Below, one piece after another: positions 17,936 to 26,135 of a DNA stretch of 64,000 bases (within the stretch, counting starts at the first letter, position 1; every line of letters starts with the position of its first letter). The notes beneath the pieces were generated by a model. The model had not been told where the DNA came from and searched no databases. It was given only the letters and a program-made list of their open reading frames with translations. The position numbers and the translations under genes are program-made. This DNA comes from Novispirillum itersonii subsp. itersonii ATCC 12639 (GTDB lineage Bacteria > Pseudomonadota > Alphaproteobacteria > Rhodospirillales > Rhodospirillaceae), in contig NZ_KB907348.1 in NCBI RefSeq assembly GCF_000381985.1, forward strand, positions 1-64,000, in the 5' to 3' direction.

Positions 17936-18844
17936 ATGGCGCATAAAAAGGCTCAGGACGTTTACCGTCTGCGCTTCGTGATCCCCAAGGACGCGGTGGA
18001 GGCCTACGAAACGGCGTTGGAGCCGCATTTTGGCGCGTTTCTGTGCTTTCTGATTGAAGATGGCGGTCCGCAGGATGGTCTGTGGATGGTTGACGCCTAT
18101 TCCGATGGGCCGTTCGATCAGGCAGAAGTGACGGCCGCGCTGTCGCTGGCGGCACAGGTTGCCGGGATTCCTGAACCGGATCTGACCGTTGAGCATGAAG
18201 CCCCGCGGAACTGGCTGGCTGAAAACCTGCAGAGTTTCCCGCCGATCCGGGCTGGCCGCTTCTTTGTTCATGGCTCCCACTGGACTGACCGGGCCCCGGT
18301 TGGCAGCATTCCGCTTCTGGTGGATGCCGCGACGGCCTTCGGTTCAGGCGAACACCAGAGCACTTATGGCTGCCTGCTGGCGCTGGACCAGATCGGCAAG
18401 GAAGGCGGCCCGATTGCCACTGGCCTCGGGAAGGGCCTCGATATGGGCTGCGGCTCGGGGATTCTTGGGCTGGCAATGGCCAAGCGCTGGAAGATTCCGG
18501 TGGTGGCCACCGATATTGATGAAGAAAGCGTGCGGGTGACCCGCTTCAATGCGCAGCGCAATGGTGTGTCGAATCATATGACGATTTTCCCCGGCGACGG
18601 TTTCAAGACCCGCGCTGTTCAGGAAAATGGCCCCTATGATGTGATCTGCGCCAACATTCTGGCCCGTCCGCTGTGTTCAATGGCGCGGGAACTGTCCGCT
18701 GCGCTGGCCCCCGGTGGCCGGGTGATTCTTGCCGGTCTGCTGGAGCGTCAGGAAACGATGGTCCGTTCCGCTTATCAGATGCAGGGGCTGCGCTTGAAGC
18801 GTCGGATCCGTCTGAAGCCGTGGGTGACGCTGGTTCTTGAATGA
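17936..18844 (+). CDS. prmA: Ribosomal protein L11 methyltransferase
   Basis: 302 residues. PrmA trimethylates lysines and the N-terminus of ribosomal protein L11 using S-adenosylmethionine. The N-terminal L11-recognition domain (about 1-100) includes DVYRLRFVIPKDAVEAYE; the catalytic domain has ATAFGSGEHQSTYGCLLAL, the SAM motif LDMGCGSGILGLAMAK, VVATDIDEESVRVTRFNA and the NILARPL motif. It begins after a GGAAGGAA patch and is followed by a strong terminator, so it is probably a single-gene unit. Confidence 0.95.
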   Translation: MAHKKAQDVYRLRFVIPKDAVEAYETALEPHFGAFLCFLIEDGGPQDGLWMVDAYSDGPFDQAEVTAALSLAAQVAGIPEPDLTVEHEAPRNWLAENLQSFPPIRAGRFFVHGSHWTDRAPVGSIPLLVDAATAFGSGEHQSTYGCLLALDQIGKEGGPIATGLGKGLDMGCGSGILGLAMAKRWKIPVVATDIDEESVRVTRFNAQRNGVSNHMTIFPGDGFKTRAVQENGPYDVICANILARPLCSMARELSAALAPGGRVILAGLLERQETMVRSAYQMQGLRLKRRIRLKPWVTLVLE

Positions 18845-18886
18845 TCCGCGTCCCTTAAGGGCGGGGTATTGTCGGGAAGATACGAT

Positions 18887-18928
18887 GATCAAGGGCGGGC
18901 CTGTACACTGACAGGCCCGCCCTTGATC
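18887..18928. terminator. Long intrinsic terminator between prmA and the sugar operon
   Basis: Eighteen-base arms beginning GATCAAGGGCGGGCCTGT with a six-base loop, then TTTTCC. It separates convergent prmA and the pse operon. Confidence 0.92.
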
Positions 18929-18967
18929 TTTTCCTCATCCAGGCCCGAAGCCCGCTTTTGCTGAACG

Positions 18968-19684
18968 TCAGCGGTGGTGCATGGCGTTGATGGTGACCAG
19001 CTCCGGGTGCTGCTGCACGCGATCAGCGACCGTTTTCCAGCCAAAACCGTCAGGGCCAGCCGGAATGTAGGGGGTCAGGGCCCGCAGGAAAGCGATGTCT
19101 TCGGGGTAATCCAGCGTCCACCGCCATGTGGCAAAGGGGGCACCGGGGCCATCGACGGTGGCTTTGCGGCTGTCCGGGTGGGTGCGGATGTATGGGGTTA
19201 CATGCTCCCGGTGTGCGGGGGCGGTTGCTTCCGCATAGGCGCGTTCCAGCCACTCACGGCTCATTGCCTCAGCATCCAGACCGTGGGGAAAACTGGGCGG
19301 CATGTTATTGCAGGCGTAATCAATACCGTCTGTTAACGCCGCCAGAACCTGCCCGCAGACGGCAGGGTCAATCAGGGGGCAATCACTGGTCACCCGCATG
19401 ATGGTGGTGGCATCGCTCTGGCGGGCCGCCAGAGTGTACCGGGCAAGAACATCATCCCGTGGGCCACGGGTCACAGAAAAGCCAAGGCGTTCAGCCTCCT
19501 GCGCGACGGGGTCGTCTTCCGTCAGATCCGGGACCGCGCACACCACCTGCGCAACACCGGGAATATGGCGGCAGCGTTCCAGAACATGGCTCAGGACGGT
19601 CCTTCCGCCCAGATCCAGCAGGACCTTCCCCGGAAGCCGGGTGGAGGACAGTCTTGCCTGAACAATGCAGACGGTGCGGCTCAT
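18968..19684 (-). CDS. SpsF/PseF-type cytidylyltransferase (probable CMP-pseudaminate synthetase)
   Basis: 238 residues. N-terminal VCIVQARLSSTRLPGKVLLDLGG is the nucleotide-binding signature of the CMP-sugar cytidylyltransferase superfamily, in the SpsF form; MRVTSDCPLIDP carries the catalytic Asp region. Its ATG overlaps the pseC stop in an ATGA, so the two are translationally coupled. In context it should activate pseudaminic acid with CTP, the last step before transfer to flagellin. The family is broader than canonical PseF, so the substrate is inferred from position. The frame extends upstream to 19774, but only the ATG at 19684 fits operon spacing. Confidence 0.8.
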   Translation of the reverse strand: MSRTVCIVQARLSSTRLPGKVLLDLGGRTVLSHVLERCRHIPGVAQVVCAVPDLTEDDPVAQEAERLGFSVTRGPRDDVLARYTLAARQSDATTIMRVTSDCPLIDPAVCGQVLAALTDGIDYACNNMPPSFPHGLDAEAMSREWLERAYAEATAPAHREHVTPYIRTHPDSRKATVDGPGAPFATWRWTLDYPEDIAFLRALTPYIPAGPDGFGWKTVADRVQQHPELVTINAMHHR

Positions 19685-20895
19685 GACGGACCCCGCAGCG
19701 CTGCTGTCAGGGCGTGACAGACCCGGTCCATATCTTCTGCGGTCAGGGCCGGATACAGCGGCAGGCTCAGGCACCGCTGATAGTACCGGTTAGCGTCGGG
19801 CAGGGTCAGATCAGGCCAGCGGCGGGTATAATAGGGCTGGCGGTGAACCGGGATGTAGTGAACCTGAGTGCCGACCCCGTGTGACCGCAGGGTCGCCATC
19901 ACGGCGGCCCGGCTGATCCCGGCTGCGGCAAAGTCAATCAGGGCAACCGCCAGATGCCACGCCGGAGTCTGGCCGGGCTGCGGCGGCAGCAGGGTGATGT
20001 GCTGTGAAAGGGTTTTCAGCCGTTCACCATACTCGGCGATCAGGGCTGCGCGCCGGGCAATGAAGGTATCCAGCCGCTTCATCTGCGACAGGCCAAGCGC
20101 ACACTGAAGATCCGTTGCCCGGTAATTGAAGCCGATGTCCGGCATCTCATAATACCAGGGGTTGGTCGCGCCATCGGTAAAGGCGTCTTCGGTATTCTCA
20201 AAACAGGACGGGTCTCTGGTCAGGCCATGGCCGCGCAGCCGTCTGAGGGCTTCAGCCAGAGCCGGGTCCCGCGTGGTGACGGCGCCGCCTTCCCCCATCG
20301 CAATGGTCTTGACCGGATGGAAGGAGAAGCAGGTCATGACGGCGTGGGGGCTTCCCCCGACGGGATAACCCCCGGCGGAGACGGTGCCGACAGCGTGGGC
20401 GGCATCATCAATAATGACGCAGCCTTCTGCGGCGGCCAGTGCCGCGAGAGCCGCCATGTCCGGGCTTTGACCGGCGAAGTGGACCGGCAGAACCACCTTC
20501 GGGGTCAGTCCGGCCAGTTTCGCCCGTTCAAAGGCTTCGGCAAGGGTGTCTGCGGTCATCAGGGCGGTGTCAGGGTCGACGTCGGAGAACACCACTTCCA
20601 GCCCGACAGCCCGTGCCATGTTGGCCGTGGCGACAAAGGTGATGCTGGGGACAATGGCACAGGCCCGACCGTCGGCCTCAAGCCGCAGGGCCGCCAGTGC
20701 CAGATGTAGGGCAGCGGTGCCGTTGGCGCAGACAACCGCGTGGGGGGCGCCCACGCGGCTGGCCAGTGCGGCTTCGAAGGCGTCCACCATCGGGCCGGTG
20801 GTCAGGAAGTCGCTCCGCAACACCGCGCTGACTGCGGCGATGTCGTCTTCGGAGATATCCTGACGCCCATACGGGAGAAAGGCCTGTCCGGTCAT
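19681..20895 (-). CDS. pseC: UDP-4-amino-4,6-dideoxy-N-acetyl-L-altrosamine transaminase
   Basis: 404 residues, DegT/DnrJ/EryC1 aminotransferase family. PseC transfers an amino group from glutamate to C4 of the PseB product, with PLP held on the Lys in FSFHPVKTIAMGEGGAV. Other motifs: PYGRQDISEDDI at the start, LTTGPMVDAFE, CANGTAALHLALAAL, and the C-terminal YIPVHRQPYY. The start overlaps the pseB stop (ATGA), and the stop overlaps the next gene's start, so pseB, pseC and the cytidylyltransferase form a tightly coupled operon. Related enzymes aminate other 4-keto sugars, but the PseB neighbour supports the assignment. Confidence 0.92.
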   Translation of the reverse strand: MTGQAFLPYGRQDISEDDIAAVSAVLRSDFLTTGPMVDAFEAALASRVGAPHAVVCANGTAALHLALAALRLEADGRACAIVPSITFVATANMARAVGLEVVFSDVDPDTALMTADTLAEAFERAKLAGLTPKVVLPVHFAGQSPDMAALAALAAAEGCVIIDDAAHAVGTVSAGGYPVGGSPHAVMTCFSFHPVKTIAMGEGGAVTTRDPALAEALRRLRGHGLTRDPSCFENTEDAFTDGATNPWYYEMPDIGFNYRATDLQCALGLSQMKRLDTFIARRAALIAEYGERLKTLSQHITLLPPQPGQTPAWHLAVALIDFAAAGISRAAVMATLRSHGVGTQVHYIPVHRQPYYTRRWPDLTLPDANRYYQRCLSLPLYPALTAEDMDRVCHALTAALRGPS

Positions 20896-21959
20896 GATGG
20901 CAGCAGCCCTGCGTATTTGGGGAATTTCTGGCGGACCAGATCCAGCATAATGTCGCGGGTCAGCCACTCGTGGTTTTTGTCGGAGGTATAGGAGAAATCC
21001 TCCGAGACCGGGTGTCCGCCAGCATATTCAAGGCGCGGGCTGTCGGAATGCACCGGGGCGGGCAGCAGGACATAGCGGTCATCCAGCTCATACGTCGAGC
21101 GGGCGTCGTCAACCGTCAGCATCGCTTCATGCAGCTTTTCGCCGGGGCGGATGCCGACAAGGCGCTGGGGCAGATGCGGGGCCAGCCATCGGGCGACATC
21201 GGTGACCTTGGCGCTGGGAATCTTCGGGACGTAGATCTCGCTGCCCTGCATCTGCGCAAGGGAGGACAGAACGAAATCGACCCCCTGCTCCAGCGTGATC
21301 CAGAAGCGGGTCATACGGTCATCGGTGATCGGCAGGCTGTCCGCGCCCTGTTCGATCAGTCGCAGGAAGAAGGGGACCACGCTGCCGCGCGAGCCAAGGA
21401 CATTGCCGTAGCGCACCACGGAGAAGGTGGTGGTGCCGGCGGCAATGTGGCGGGCTGCAACAAAGATTTTGTCAGAGGCCAGCTTGGTCGCGCCATAAAG
21501 ATTGACCGGGTTGGCTGCCTTGTCCGTCGACAGGGCGACCACTTTCTGCACGCCACAGCGGATGGCGGCGGAAACCACGTTTTCGGCACCGCCGATATTG
21601 GTGCGCACGCATTCCATCGGATTGTATTCGGCTGCGGGAACCTGTTTCAGCGCGGCGGCATGAATGACGTAGTTGACCCCGCGCATTGCCATTTCCAGAC
21701 GGTCACGGTCGCGGACGTCGCCGATGAAATACCGCATGCACGGGTACTGTTCCGGCGAGAAGGTCTGGGCCATCTCGCTCTGCTTCAGCTCATCGCGGGA
21801 GAAGACGATCAGGCGTCGCGGCTTGTAACGTTCCAGGACGGTCTGGATGAACATCTTGCCGAACGATCCGGTCCCCCCGGTGACCAGAATCTCTTTTCCG
21901 TCCAGATCGGGCATCTGGGCACCGAAATTGCGGATGATGTCAAACCCCTTGGAAATCAT
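20892..21959 (-). CDS. pseB: UDP-N-acetylglucosamine 4,6-dehydratase (inverting)
   Basis: 355 residues from the ATG at 21959, which has a GGAGAAGAG ribosome-binding site. Extended SDR fold: ILVTGGTGSFGKMF for NADP, ALKQVPAAEYNPMECVRTN, the active-site region STDKAANPVNLYGATK (catalytic Lys in place of the usual Tyr context), and VVRYGNVLGSRGSVVPFF, all typical of PseB/FlaA1. It starts pseudaminic acid synthesis by dehydrating UDP-GlcNAc with inversion at C5. First gene of the leftward pse operon, divergent from flagellin. Confidence 0.94.
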   Translation of the reverse strand: MISKGFDIIRNFGAQMPDLDGKEILVTGGTGSFGKMFIQTVLERYKPRRLIVFSRDELKQSEMAQTFSPEQYPCMRYFIGDVRDRDRLEMAMRGVNYVIHAAALKQVPAAEYNPMECVRTNIGGAENVVSAAIRCGVQKVVALSTDKAANPVNLYGATKLASDKIFVAARHIAAGTTTFSVVRYGNVLGSRGSVVPFFLRLIEQGADSLPITDDRMTRFWITLEQGVDFVLSSLAQMQGSEIYVPKIPSAKVTDVARWLAPHLPQRLVGIRPGEKLHEAMLTVDDARSTYELDDRYVLLPAPVHSDSPRLEYAGGHPVSEDFSYTSDKNHEWLTRDIMLDLVRQKFPKYAGLLPS

Positions 21960-22138
21960 TCTCTTCTCCGTTTGATGCGACCCGTGACGCGGGGGCGCGG
22001 GGTGGCTTCTGCGCGTGGTCCGTTCCACCCTTTCGATCCCTGTGGCGGCCCGGCCCCGACCTTCTGGGCAGGGCATAAGGTTGCCCCGGTGTGGTTAAGA
22101 TTTCGTCACGGCTTTTTGACCGGGGCATATCGTTTCCG

Positions 22139-22167
22139 TTGCGGAGGCAATATTCCTGCTGTATGAT
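22139..22167 (+). promoter_or_regulatory. Candidate sigma-70-type flagellin promoter
   Basis: TTGCGG, 17 bases, TATGAT. Transcription would begin near 22174, giving a 70-base leader that contains two stem-loops. A weaker GG-N10-GC pair about 70 bases further upstream could be a sigma-54 site but matches poorly. Confidence 0.45.
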
Positions 22168-22174
22168 TTGATTC

Positions 22175-22215
22175 GTTCAGGGAGTCCTGAACAGAGCCCA
22201 TTCAGAAGGAATGGG
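22175..22215 (+). promoter_or_regulatory. Flagellin 5' leader with two stem-loops (possible FlbT target)
   Basis: GTTCAGG-GAGT-CCTGAAC at 22175-22192 and CCCATT-cagaagg-AATGGG at 22197-22215. The second loop displays an AGAAGG purine patch resembling a ribosome-binding site. In Caulobacter, FlbT binds the flagellin leader and destabilises the message; these loops are the obvious candidate here, given flbT just downstream. Function inferred. Confidence 0.5.
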
Positions 22216-22245
22216 TCTTCATACTCTGAGAAACGGAGCAGTATT

Positions 22246-23199
22246 ATGGCTGATATTACCCTTACCTCTGCCAGCCGCAACAACCTGATGGCCCTGCAGA
22301 ACACCGCAGATATGGTGAAGCGGACCCAGAGCCGCCTTTCCACCGGTAAGTCTGTTAACTCTGTTGTGGACGATGCGCTGAAGTTTTTCTCCGCTAAGTC
22401 CCTCAGCGACCGCGCGACTGACTTGACTGCCCGTAAAGACTCGATCGATCAGGGCGTTTCCGCTCTGAAAGCGACGGTTGCTGCAACCGACAAGATCGAA
22501 AGCTTCCTCGGTCAGATGAAGGGTCTTGTCAACGCGTCCCGTTCTGCCGATAAGGCGACCCGCGCTGAAAACGGTAAGCAGATTGCCGAACTGGCCAAGC
22601 AGATTGAAAAACTGGTGCAGGATACCAGCTATCAGGGTCAGAACCTGCTGAACTCGACGGCTGCGAAGCTGACGGTCACTTTCTCTGATAAGACTGACTC
22701 GAAGCTGACTGTACAGGGGGTCGATTTCAAGGCTTCCGTGGGTCTGTACAGGGCCTCCGGTGGTAACAGTGCTCTCGGTGTTACTGCTAACGCTGCTGCT
22801 GGCAGCAGTGTTAAGAGTAAGTTCTTGGTGGCTCTCGGCCTTATGAAAGCATCTGTGGGTGCTCCTGGTCTGTCGGCTGTGACGCTCAGTGTTGCGACTG
22901 ATCAGGCTGATTTCAACGCTAAAGCTGATGCCGCCATTGCCAAGCTGGATCAGACCATTTCCAACGTCCGCGCGAAGGCGTCTGTGTTCGGTAACTCTGT
23001 TGCCGTTCTGCAGGTCCGCCTCGACTTCACGAAGACGTACTCCAACGTGCTGAGCGAAGGCTCTGACAAGCTTACTCTGGCTGATCTGAACGAGGAAGGC
23101 GCAAACCTCCTCGCTCTGCAGACCCGTCAGCAGCTGGGCATTCAGTCCCTGTCGTTCGCTGGCCAGCAGGAGCAGGGTATTCTCGGTCTGTTCCGTTAA
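22246..23199 (+). CDS. fliC: Flagellin
   Basis: 317 residues, a short flagellin. The conserved N-terminal D0/D1 helices (LTSASRNNLMALQNTADMVKRTQSRLSTGKSVN) and C-terminal helix (QTRQQLGIQSLSFAGQQEQGILGLFR) are present around a small variable centre rich in Ser, Thr, Ala and Gly. It contains no cysteine, as usual for exported filament proteins. A GGAG ribosome-binding site precedes the ATG at 22246. The surface-exposed centre is the expected site of O-linked pseudaminic acid, given the pse genes on one side and two glycosyltransferase candidates on the other. A terminator follows, separating it from flbT. Confidence 0.96.
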   Translation: MADITLTSASRNNLMALQNTADMVKRTQSRLSTGKSVNSVVDDALKFFSAKSLSDRATDLTARKDSIDQGVSALKATVAATDKIESFLGQMKGLVNASRSADKATRAENGKQIAELAKQIEKLVQDTSYQGQNLLNSTAAKLTVTFSDKTDSKLTVQGVDFKASVGLYRASGGNSALGVTANAAAGSSVKSKFLVALGLMKASVGAPGLSAVTLSVATDQADFNAKADAAIAKLDQTISNVRAKASVFGNSVAVLQVRLDFTKTYSNVLSEGSDKLTLADLNEEGANLLALQTRQQLGIQSLSFAGQQEQGILGLFR

Positions 23200-23221
23200 T
23201 ATCTGGCGTTCTGTTACCTAT

Positions 23222-23252
23222 AAAAGCCGGGATGAAAATCCCGGCTTTTTTT
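23222..23252 (+). terminator. Intrinsic terminator after fliC
   Basis: AAAAGCCGGGAT and ATCCCGGCTTTT around a GAAA tetraloop, with a run of T continuing. It keeps the abundant flagellin message monocistronic. Confidence 0.95.
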
Positions 23253-23387
23253 CTTTTGAGAACACGGTGCCGTGCTTATATAGGCTTATAGGTAAAGGGC
23301 GCTTCTGTGCCTTGTATGGTCGGATGTGGTGGAAAACAGGCGTAAAATCCTGCCCCTTCCTGTATTTTGGTGTTTGGAGGATAGGGT

Positions 23388-23813
23388 ATGGCCCTGAAAA
23401 TACAAATTAAGCCGTCCCAGAAAATCCTGATCAATGGCGCAGTCATTGAAAATGCATCGGGGCGTGCGGCGTCCCTTATTGTGCATAATCCTGCATCCAT
23501 TCTTCGTGATCAGGATATCATGCAGCCGGATGATGCCCGTACCCCGGCGACGCGCATTTATTATGCCCTGCAGTGCCTGTATATTTTTCCTGAAGAGGCA
23601 GAGCAGTATAAAGCTATTTTTAAACGCTTTGTGGAACCCTATGCTGACGCTGCCCCCAGTGCGCGGCCGATCGTTGACGAAATCCAGCAGCAGGTTCAGG
23701 GCGGCCATATTTTTCAGGCTATGAAGACTGCGCGGAAGCTGATTGCTCACGAAGGAGAGGTACTCCGGAATGTCGAACAAAACCTTGCTGAAACACTACG
23801 ACACCCCGATTGA
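23388..23813 (+). CDS. flbT: Flagellin mRNA regulator FlbT
   Basis: 141 residues matching FlbT along its length: MALKIQIKPSQKILINGAVIEN, ASLIVHNPASILRDQDIMQPDDARTPATRIYYALQCLYI, then a helical C-terminal half. FlbT is an alphaproteobacterial post-transcriptional regulator that binds flagellin mRNA leaders and couples flagellin output to hook completion. It lies 189 bases after fliC past a terminator, preceded by a GGAGG ribosome-binding site, and overlaps flaF by 44 bases. Confidence 0.95.
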   Translation: MALKIQIKPSQKILINGAVIENASGRAASLIVHNPASILRDQDIMQPDDARTPATRIYYALQCLYIFPEEAEQYKAIFKRFVEPYADAAPSARPIVDEIQQQVQGGHIFQAMKTARKLIAHEGEVLRNVEQNLAETLRHPD

Positions 23814-24183
23814 GGCTGGAAATCCGCAAAGAACTGAGGCCTGGGCTTTGCTGCAGGCTGCGGTGCGGATCAAGACGGCGCAGACATCGGGCGATGCGGA
23901 CGCTCTTCGTGCTGCGGTACGCCTGAACTGGCGCCTCTGGACCATCCTGCAGGCTGACCTTCTGGAGCCGACCTGTCCGGTTCCGACCGAGATCCGCGCC
24001 AATATGCTGTCTCTCGCTGCGTTTGTGGACAAGCAGACTGTGCGGTTCCTGTCGGAGGGAGAAACCTCTCTGCTCGACAGCCTGATCAGCATTAACCGCG
24101 AAATCAGCCGTGGCCTTTCCAGTGCCGCCGAAAGCTCTGCTGAAGCCCAGGGCCAGGTACAGGCAACGCCTTCTGAAGCCTAA
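23770..24183 (+). CDS. flaF: Flagellar regulator FlaF
   Basis: 137 residues. The FlaF core is clear: TEAWALLQAAVRIKTAQ, ALRAAVRLNWRLWTILQADL, IRANMLSLAAFVDKQTVRFL and SLISINREISRGL. FlaF works opposite or together with FlbT in flagellin translation and secretion control in Caulobacter and Brucella. The start at 23770 lies within flbT, with a GGAGAGG site upstream, so the pair is translationally coupled. A diverged second copy lies at 40381-40755. Confidence 0.93.
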   Translation: MSNKTLLKHYDTPIEAGNPQRTEAWALLQAAVRIKTAQTSGDADALRAAVRLNWRLWTILQADLLEPTCPVPTEIRANMLSLAAFVDKQTVRFLSEGETSLLDSLISINREISRGLSSAAESSAEAQGQVQATPSEA

Positions 24184-24246
24184 GGCTCCGGAAAGAGGGT
24201 GCGCCTGCTGCTTTGCGTCAAGCCCGTGTGATTGTTGGATGTAAAA

Positions 24247-26124
24247 ATGGCAAACTCATTCTCCTCGATAGATCACTTTCGTAAGTTCTTTAACAAGGAT
24301 GGTGTGAACTTTGGGGAGCTTGAGGATGCCGTTGCTGCGGAAATCGATGCGTTGCCTGAAGATGCGCCGAAGGAGCAGCTTGAGGCCTGTTACCTGCTGA
24401 TTGCACTGGCGTGTTTGCAGCGGGGGGCTTTGGACCGGGCGTGGGAGTATGCGTTTGCGGCACATGACCTTAATCCGGATCGCTCAGAGACCTGTCAGAT
24501 TCTGTCGGTCTGCGGATCCCGCGTTGGGCATTTTGAGAATGCGGCCTACTTCCTCAAACTGCTGAATGCCAGTGTCCCCAGTGATGAGGCGTGGATTACA
24601 GAGTTTGTGGTTCCGCACCTTCCTGATGTTGCCGCTGAGTTTGTTAAAATTGACGAAGCCCCCTTTGAGAAGAAGGGGGAGCTGCTGCTGCAGTCCGGTA
24701 TGCTTGAGGATGCAGAGCGGTGCTTCCGCATGCATCTGTCGTTCTTCCCCCAGGCGTTGGGCGCCTTGATCGGTGTCGTCCGCTGCCTGATTGCGGCTAA
24801 TGAGGCTGATGCGGCATTGAACATGCTTCGGGCCGCGCGGGTGATACACCCTGACAATATGCAGATCGTTGATTTGATGGCGGCCTTGCTGCATCAGGCT
24901 GGCGATTTCAGAAGCGCGAATGCCTTGTTCCGCTCGACCCTTCATGACTCTGCTGATGTCGGGCGTCACGCCTTTGCCCTGAATCATATGCTCGAAGATC
25001 CGACGGTTCTGGCGCAGGAAATCAAGGAGCGGCAGCACCGTCTGGCGGAACTGGTCCGTCAGGGTGTCAAAGGGGCCCCGCTGATGCCCGCGATGCCGAC
25101 GATGAGCAATGAGACGCTGACGCTGGCTTACTTCCTTGATCCGTTGCGCTCCGCTGCGGAACAGACTGTGCTGGCTGATATTCTGCGTCACCATACCGCC
25201 CCGGCCTGTCGCGTGGTGGGGATTGGTATCGGGCCGCTCAGTGCCTTCCATAACGAGGTTTATAAGAGCGCGGTCCAGTCCTGGGTTGATGTCAGCGGTC
25301 TGTCTGACCGGACACTGGCCCGGGTTATCGGCACCGAAACGCCGGATGCCCTGATTGTCACCGGTGATCTGCGCTATCCGCAGGCCCTGTCTCTGCTGTG
25401 CAATCGTATCGCGCCCTGTCAGGGGCTGATCAGCCGGCTGCCGGATCCGCTTGATCTGCCGTATCTGGATCTGTTCTTCCCCGAGACGGTTGGCAGCGCG
25501 TTGTCTCTCCCGTTGCTGCAGGCGCAGGATCCAGTTCCCTCCGTGGTATCTGACGGGGCGGATGTTCTGATCGGGCTGGCCGGCGACTTCCGTGATTTTG
25601 ACCCCGAGATTCTGGCCTCGCTCGCTGTGGCGCTGACATCCTTGCCGAAGGTGACCCTGCTGGTGCAGAACCGCGGCTATGATCTTGAGGTGGCGCGGGC
25701 CAGCCTGCTCAACCGTTTTGGTACGTTTGGTCTGGCGCACCGGGTCGATGCTGTCGATGTCGTGTCCGGTCTTGAGTTTTGCCAGAACAGCACTCTGTTG
25801 GTGCTGCCGCATGGTTCGCCGTCGTCCCAATGGGTTGTTGATGCTCTGGCGGCAGGGGTTCCCTGTCTGACGGTTTCCCCGCCTGCCCGCCATTTGCAGG
25901 GGCCTGCGGCAACCCTGCGGGCTCTCGGGCTACAGTCATGCGTGGCTGAGACGATGAGTGACCTGCCTGCCATGGTCCGGCATTGGGTTGATGCGCAGGA
26001 TGAACGGGCAGCCTTCAGGCAAAATTCTGCAGGACTTCTGGCCGGGGCAGATCTGTTTGATCTTGCCGGTCATGCCAGCCGGATTGAAGGTGCTGTACGC
26101 GCTCATCTGTCGACGCTCTCCTGA
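24247..26124 (+). CDS. TPR-glycosyltransferase, FlmG-like flagellin modification candidate
   Basis: 625 residues in two parts. About 1-270 are helical TPR-type repeats (EQLEACYLLIALACLQRGALDRAWEYAFAAHDLNPD; LHQAGDFRSANALFRSTLH). About 300-625 resembles a GT-B fold of the O-GlcNAc-transferase/SPINDLY sort, with PHGSPSSQWVVDALAAGVPCLTV near 521 as the donor-site segment. This TPR-plus-transferase layout is that of Caulobacter FlmG, which attaches pseudaminic acid to flagellins. Placement between flaF and a Maf-type gene, with pse genes alongside, supports that role. The ribosome-binding site is weak; an alternative TTG lies at 24232. The specific donor and acceptor are inferred. Confidence 0.7.
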   Translation: MANSFSSIDHFRKFFNKDGVNFGELEDAVAAEIDALPEDAPKEQLEACYLLIALACLQRGALDRAWEYAFAAHDLNPDRSETCQILSVCGSRVGHFENAAYFLKLLNASVPSDEAWITEFVVPHLPDVAAEFVKIDEAPFEKKGELLLQSGMLEDAERCFRMHLSFFPQALGALIGVVRCLIAANEADAALNMLRAARVIHPDNMQIVDLMAALLHQAGDFRSANALFRSTLHDSADVGRHAFALNHMLEDPTVLAQEIKERQHRLAELVRQGVKGAPLMPAMPTMSNETLTLAYFLDPLRSAAEQTVLADILRHHTAPACRVVGIGIGPLSAFHNEVYKSAVQSWVDVSGLSDRTLARVIGTETPDALIVTGDLRYPQALSLLCNRIAPCQGLISRLPDPLDLPYLDLFFPETVGSALSLPLLQAQDPVPSVVSDGADVLIGLAGDFRDFDPEILASLAVALTSLPKVTLLVQNRGYDLEVARASLLNRFGTFGLAHRVDAVDVVSGLEFCQNSTLLVLPHGSPSSQWVVDALAAGVPCLTVSPPARHLQGPAATLRALGLQSCVAETMSDLPAMVRHWVDAQDERAAFRQNSAGLLAGADLFDLAGHASRIEGAVRAHLSTLS

Positions 26125-26135
26125 CAGGGTTCAGA

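Noticed and set aside
22059-22086. GG-N10-GC pair upstream of flagellin as a sigma-54 promoter
   Set aside because: Only the GG and TTGC match; the rest of the -24 box is wrong, and a better sigma-70 pair lies closer to the gene.
24484-25893. A 469-residue frame antisense to the TPR-glycosyltransferase
   Set aside because: Shadow frame: low-complexity Arg/Gln-rich product, no start signal, opposite strand of a well-supported gene.
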